Assembly: GCF_009928525.1 (NCBI RefSeq)
Contig: NZ_JAABOK010000007.1
Span: 1 to 64,000 of the forward strand
DNA length: 64,000 nt
DNA from: Chitinophaga solisilvae
GTDB lineage: Bacteria; Bacteroidota; Bacteroidia; Chitinophagales; Chitinophagaceae
Direction: 5' to 3'
Part shown: positions 60,643 through 64,000 of the stretch, piece after piece
Numbering within the stretch: the stretch's first letter is position 1
How the letters are laid out: the number at the start of each line of letters is the position of its first letter
Notes under the pieces: model-generated
The model's database searches: none
Told to the model about the DNA's origin: nothing
What the model saw: only the letters and a program-made list of their open reading frames with translations
Program-made: the position numbers and the translations under genes

Positions 60643-60833
60643 CCATTATCTATTATACTTAAACTTCCTGATTTTCCAAATGGCATATAAGGCTAAGGCT
60701 GTATATGGCTAGTAACGTGAACGCTCTGAAGGGTCAAAAGTAATAATAGCTATCCAAATGCCCACTATTCCGAATTGTTAAAATTTGTTAATTACCCGAA
60801 AATATGGTTTCGATCACAATATACAAAAAAAAA

Positions 60834-60857
60834 TCCGTCCTGAAGAATCAGGACGGA
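60834..60857 (-). terminator. Terminator of the RND efflux gene
   Basis: On the minus strand TCCGTCCTGA pairs exactly with TCAGGACGGA around a 4-nt loop and is followed by TTTTTTTT. It is 56 bp past the stop codon. Confidence 0.92.
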
Positions 60858-60912
60858 GACTGTTAACCTACAACTGTTACACTGTATTACTAAAAATCGT
60901 TATCAGATTTAC

Positions 60913-63900
60913 TTAATTCACTGAAACTCTGTCTACTTTGTGGCCCGCATGCGCTACGCCGCTCTCTTCCTCTACCGTTGTTTCAGGGAAAAAATTATAT
61001 GGTTTGGACGACATATACTCCGGATCATGCAATTTCTTCACAGTGTCCTTCTTCATAAACAGTTTTAAAATCAATACCAGGAAAGGTACATACTTCAGCC
61101 CTCTCGGCATGTTATACCTATCCAGTACATCGATGGAACGCTTGTTCATCGCATACATCACCGGCACCAGAATCAGTGTCAGGAAAGTCGCAAATATCAG
61201 TCCGTATACCATCGTCCATGCCAGCGGCCCCCAGAATGCGACGTTATCGCCTCCGAAAAAGATATGAGGCTTAAACTCACTGAACAGGGTGGCGAAGTCT
61301 ATATTCAGCCCTACCGCCAGCGGAATCAGGCCCAGTATCGCTGCTATCGCAGTAAGGATTACCGGTGTCATACGGGTTTTGCCCGCTTCCACTACCGCTT
61401 CATATACCGGCATCTGCTGCTTGATAAGCAAATCAGTGAACTCTACCAGCACTATACCGTTACGTACCACAATACCTGCCAGCGCCATGATACCTACCCC
61501 GGTCATTACAATGGAGATATCCATTTTAAAGATGGAGAAGCCCAGGAATACCCCTATGATACTGAATAATATTTCCATAAAAATCACCAGCGGACGACCG
61601 ATCGAGTTGAACTGCGTCACCATAATCATCAGGATCAGCCCAAACGCGCCCAGCATGGCCATCAACAGGAAGTTCATCGTTTCCTGCTGATCTTCCTGCT
61701 CACCGGTCATCCGGATAGTTACGGAATTGGGATGAGAGAAATTATGCAGTGACTTCTCTATATTCTGCACTACCTCATTGGCATTGAAGCCCGTCAGGAT
61801 GTTGGAATACAGCGTGATCACACGTTTCTGGTCAATACGCTTGATACCGGCATAGGTGTTGGAGTAATGAATATCTGCTACGGCCGACAGCGGTACCTGA
61901 CGGATTACACCTCCCATGTTCATATCGCGGTATACCAGGTTCAGGTTCATCAGGTTGTCAATATTATTACGCTGCTCTTCGTTCAACCTTACCATGATCT
62001 TGTATTCGTCCTTGGCATCGCGGATTTTGGATGCCTCGTAGCCAAACAGGGCCGTACGGAGGGTTCCACCGATCTGACGGGTAGAGATACCTTCATTATT
62101 GGCGCGTTCGCGGTCAATGCTCACCACTATCTCCGGCTTGTTTGCTTCAAAATCGCTCTTCAGCTCTTCCACCCCGCCGATATGCAGTGAATCCAGGTAA
62201 CGTTTAAGCCTGAACGAAGAACTGGTCAGCTCATCAAAATTATCGCCGGTGATTTCAATGTTGATCGGCTTACCGGTCGGAGGGCCGCCCTGTTCCTGCT
62301 CTACCGTTACATTGGTGCCTGGAATACCTTTTACCACATTACGGATTTTGTCGAGGTACTGTACGGTTGACTGCCCGTTTCTCGCGCCGAATTCCACGAA
62401 AGCCACGGTCACCTTACCTTTCTGCGGCTGTACGCTCATATCCATCTGGGAAGGATCGCCGGCGCCTTTGGCCACATTGGAGATGATAGACTCCACAATC
62501 GGATTGTTGGCGCCTACCACTTTGGTGATGCGGTCTTCCACAATATGCGTAATAGAATCCGTATACTTCTGGTCGGTACCATTCGGTAATTCTATATAGG
62601 CATAGATGAAGTTAGGATCGGCCTGCGGGAAGAACACCACTTTCGGATTACGGATGCCGGTGAGTATGATACTGAATACCAGCAGTGCGAAAGTAGCCAC
62701 CAGGATCCATACCGGACGCCATCCTACCAGGCACCATTTCAGGATCTGTTTGTAACGCTCCTGTACTTTAGGCCAGAAGCCATGCTGGAAGCGGCGTGCC
62801 ACGCCACCCAGCCAGAAGCGTTCCAGCACAATCATCAGGTACAGGAAAACGACAAAGTTACCTACGCCTACGCTGCCGTTGAGATATCCTATCAGCGCCA
62901 GCAATGCAAATACGCCGGTAAGGATTTTGAACTTCTTATTGAATGTTGGTTTGGGATGATGTTCTCCTTCATGCCTATCCATGAAATCCACGGCAAACAC
63001 CGGATTGATGATATAGGCTACCAGCAGGGATGCACCCAGGGTGGTAATCAGTGTCACCGGCAGGAAGAACATGAATTTACCAATAACGCCGGGCCAGAAT
63101 AACAGCGGTACAAACGGCGCCAATACCGTCAGGGTTCCTGACAATACCGGTAAAAACACCTCTCCCGCCGCTATCTTGGCGGCTTTTACTATACCCAGGT
63201 CTTTTCTTTCATTAAAAATACGATGCACGTTCTCAATTACCACAATCGCGTCATCTACCACAATACCCAGTGCCAGCAGGAAGGAGAACAGCACCATCAT
63301 GTTCAGCGTGAAGCCGTACATCGGCATCAGGAGGAATGCGATGAACATTGAAATAGGTACGGACAGGGCCACGAATATGGCGTTTACCGCACCCATGAAG
63401 AACATCAGGATAAGGGTTACGAGAATGAAACCGATGATAATGGTGTTAATCAGGTCGTGCAGCGTAACGCGGGTGGATTTAGACTGATCCGCAGTGATGG
63501 TGACATTGAGCCCTTTCGGAAAATAGTTGGCTTTCATGTCTTTGGTAATCTCCTGAATTTTATCAGAAGCATCGATCAGGTTTTTACCACTTTGCTTGAT
63601 GACGTTCAGCGTGATTACGTTTTTACCGGCCAGGCGCGCATAGCTTTCCTGCTCCAGGAATCCATCCACAACATTGGCAATATCTTTCAGGTAAACGACT
63701 GCACCAGACTGTCCGCGTACAATAATATTGCCGATGCGTGCAGGATCCTTGTATTCGCCTTTTACGCTGAGGGTCCGTTTCTGGCCGTCCATGGAAACAA
63801 GTCCTCCGGAGATGGTGATGTTTTCTCCCTGGATGGCGCCGATCAGGTCTTCGAAGCTGATCTTGGCAGCGTCCATTTTATACTTGTCCACGTTGATCTG

Positions 63901-64000
63901 GATTTCGCGTTCCAGTTCACCGACGAGGTCTACGCGGGTAATTTCGTTGAGCGCCTCAATACGGTCTTTCATATCATCTGCATAACGTTTCAGTGTCTGC
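60913..64000 (-). CDS. RND efflux transporter permease, partial (5' end outside window)
   Basis: The last ~1028 residues of an AcrB-like inner-membrane proton antiporter. The frame is open to base 64000, so the first ATG in view (63972) is internal and the N-terminal membrane helix with the start of the porter domain is missing. Visible parts are a porter region, helices with VVDDAIVVIENVHRI (the aspartate pair of proton transfer), a second porter half, and ALAGIVVRNGIVLVEFTDLL. It pumps drugs, bile-like compounds or metabolites together with a periplasmic adaptor and an outer-membrane channel, which should lie upstream beyond the window. The C-terminal tail past the last helix is unusually long (KDTVKKLHDPEYMSSKPYNFFPETTVEEESG). 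Confidence 0.93.
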   Translation of the reverse strand, partial: QTLKRYADDMKDRIEALNEITRVDLVGELEREIQINVDKYKMDAAKISFEDLIGAIQGENITISGGLVSMDGQKRTLSVKGEYKDPARIGNIIVRGQSGAVVYLKDIANVVDGFLEQESYARLAGKNVITLNVIKQSGKNLIDASDKIQEITKDMKANYFPKGLNVTITADQSKSTRVTLHDLINTIIIGFILVTLILMFFMGAVNAIFVALSVPISMFIAFLLMPMYGFTLNMMVLFSFLLALGIVVDDAIVVIENVHRIFNERKDLGIVKAAKIAAGEVFLPVLSGTLTVLAPFVPLLFWPGVIGKFMFFLPVTLITTLGASLLVAYIINPVFAVDFMDRHEGEHHPKPTFNKKFKILTGVFALLALIGYLNGSVGVGNFVVFLYLMIVLERFWLGGVARRFQHGFWPKVQERYKQILKWCLVGWRPVWILVATFALLVFSIILTGIRNPKVVFFPQADPNFIYAYIELPNGTDQKYTDSITHIVEDRITKVVGANNPIVESIISNVAKGAGDPSQMDMSVQPQKGKVTVAFVEFGARNGQSTVQYLDKIRNVVKGIPGTNVTVEQEQGGPPTGKPINIEITGDNFDELTSSSFRLKRYLDSLHIGGVEELKSDFEANKPEIVVSIDRERANNEGISTRQIGGTLRTALFGYEASKIRDAKDEYKIMVRLNEEQRNNIDNLMNLNLVYRDMNMGGVIRQVPLSAVADIHYSNTYAGIKRIDQKRVITLYSNILTGFNANEVVQNIEKSLHNFSHPNSVTIRMTGEQEDQQETMNFLLMAMLGAFGLILMIMVTQFNSIGRPLVIFMEILFSIIGVFLGFSIFKMDISIVMTGVGIMALAGIVVRNGIVLVEFTDLLIKQQMPVYEAVVEAGKTRMTPVILTAIAAILGLIPLAVGLNIDFATLFSEFKPHIFFGGDNVAFWGPLAWTMVYGLIFATFLTLILVPVMYAMNKRSIDVLDRYNMPRGLKYVPFLVLILKLFMKKDTVKKLHDPEYMSSKPYNFFPETTVEEESGVAHAGHKVDRVSVN

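Overview
The window looks like chromosomal DNA from a gliding Bacteroidota of the Chitinophagaceae, most like Chitinophaga. The evidence is a type IX secretion/gliding set (PorU, PorV, GldJ, GldA, a PorP/SprF protein), bacillithiol synthesis (BshA), a Bacteroidota-type promoter (TTTG-N19-TATATTTG) before the sigma factor gene, and many Bacteroidota-specific families. About 52 protein genes fill it. No tRNA, rRNA, CRISPR array, transposase or phage gene was seen, so the gene content is ordinary core chromosome.

Layout. 0-5.3 kb: uvrA, an ECF-type sigma factor, a thiolase. 5.4-9.7 kb: RNA-modification genes (rlmN, an RluB-type pseudouridine synthase with a repeat-rich N-terminus, an RluA-type synthase) and a 1-Cys peroxiredoxin. 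9.7-18.5 kb: a 527-bp gap with a decayed ~25-bp repeat, a WYL regulator, adenine deaminase, anmK, a vWA protein, upp. 18.7-24.7 kb: PorP/SprF, EI24 protein, RsmI-like methylase, M28 peptidase, bshA. 24.6-31.5 kb: a minus-strand envelope cluster (two EnvC/M23 paralogues, DUF4292 lipoprotein, TPR lipoprotein) with dut and ispF. 31.6-38 kb: porV, porU and divergent gldJ. 38.3-46 kb: bcp, an M23 protein, then a five-gene unit joining two coiled-coil proteins to an ABC transporter whose substrate-binding protein carries an OmpA peptidoglycan-binding domain. 46-53.5 kb: gldA, eno, a DivIC/FtsB-like gene, nth, a NupG-like transporter, an oxidoreductase. 53.5-64 kb: a KorA subunit without KorB nearby, a BI-1 protein, a DUF2807 lipoprotein, a 2H phosphoesterase with an RGG-like repeat tail, kynU, and a partial RND pump gene cut by the window end.

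The most striking feature is intergenic. At least thirteen long hairpins, often with perfect or near-perfect arms of 36-64 bp, sit downstream of genes. They occupy all eight convergent gaps; the ninth convergent pair overlaps and has no gap. None lies in a divergent promoter gap. The arms are built of short repeated words (7-mer GAATTAC/GAATTGC, or ATTTGAGATTTGGTT and TTTGATTA words), and the inner part usually carries a shared AGCGAAGA or GCAGCGGAGA core. They look like one modular family of 3'-end elements, probably acting as bidirectional terminators or mRNA-end structures. I do not recognise a described family that matches.

Functional themes are envelope biogenesis and surface secretion/gliding, RNA modification and processing, and redox/thiol defence.
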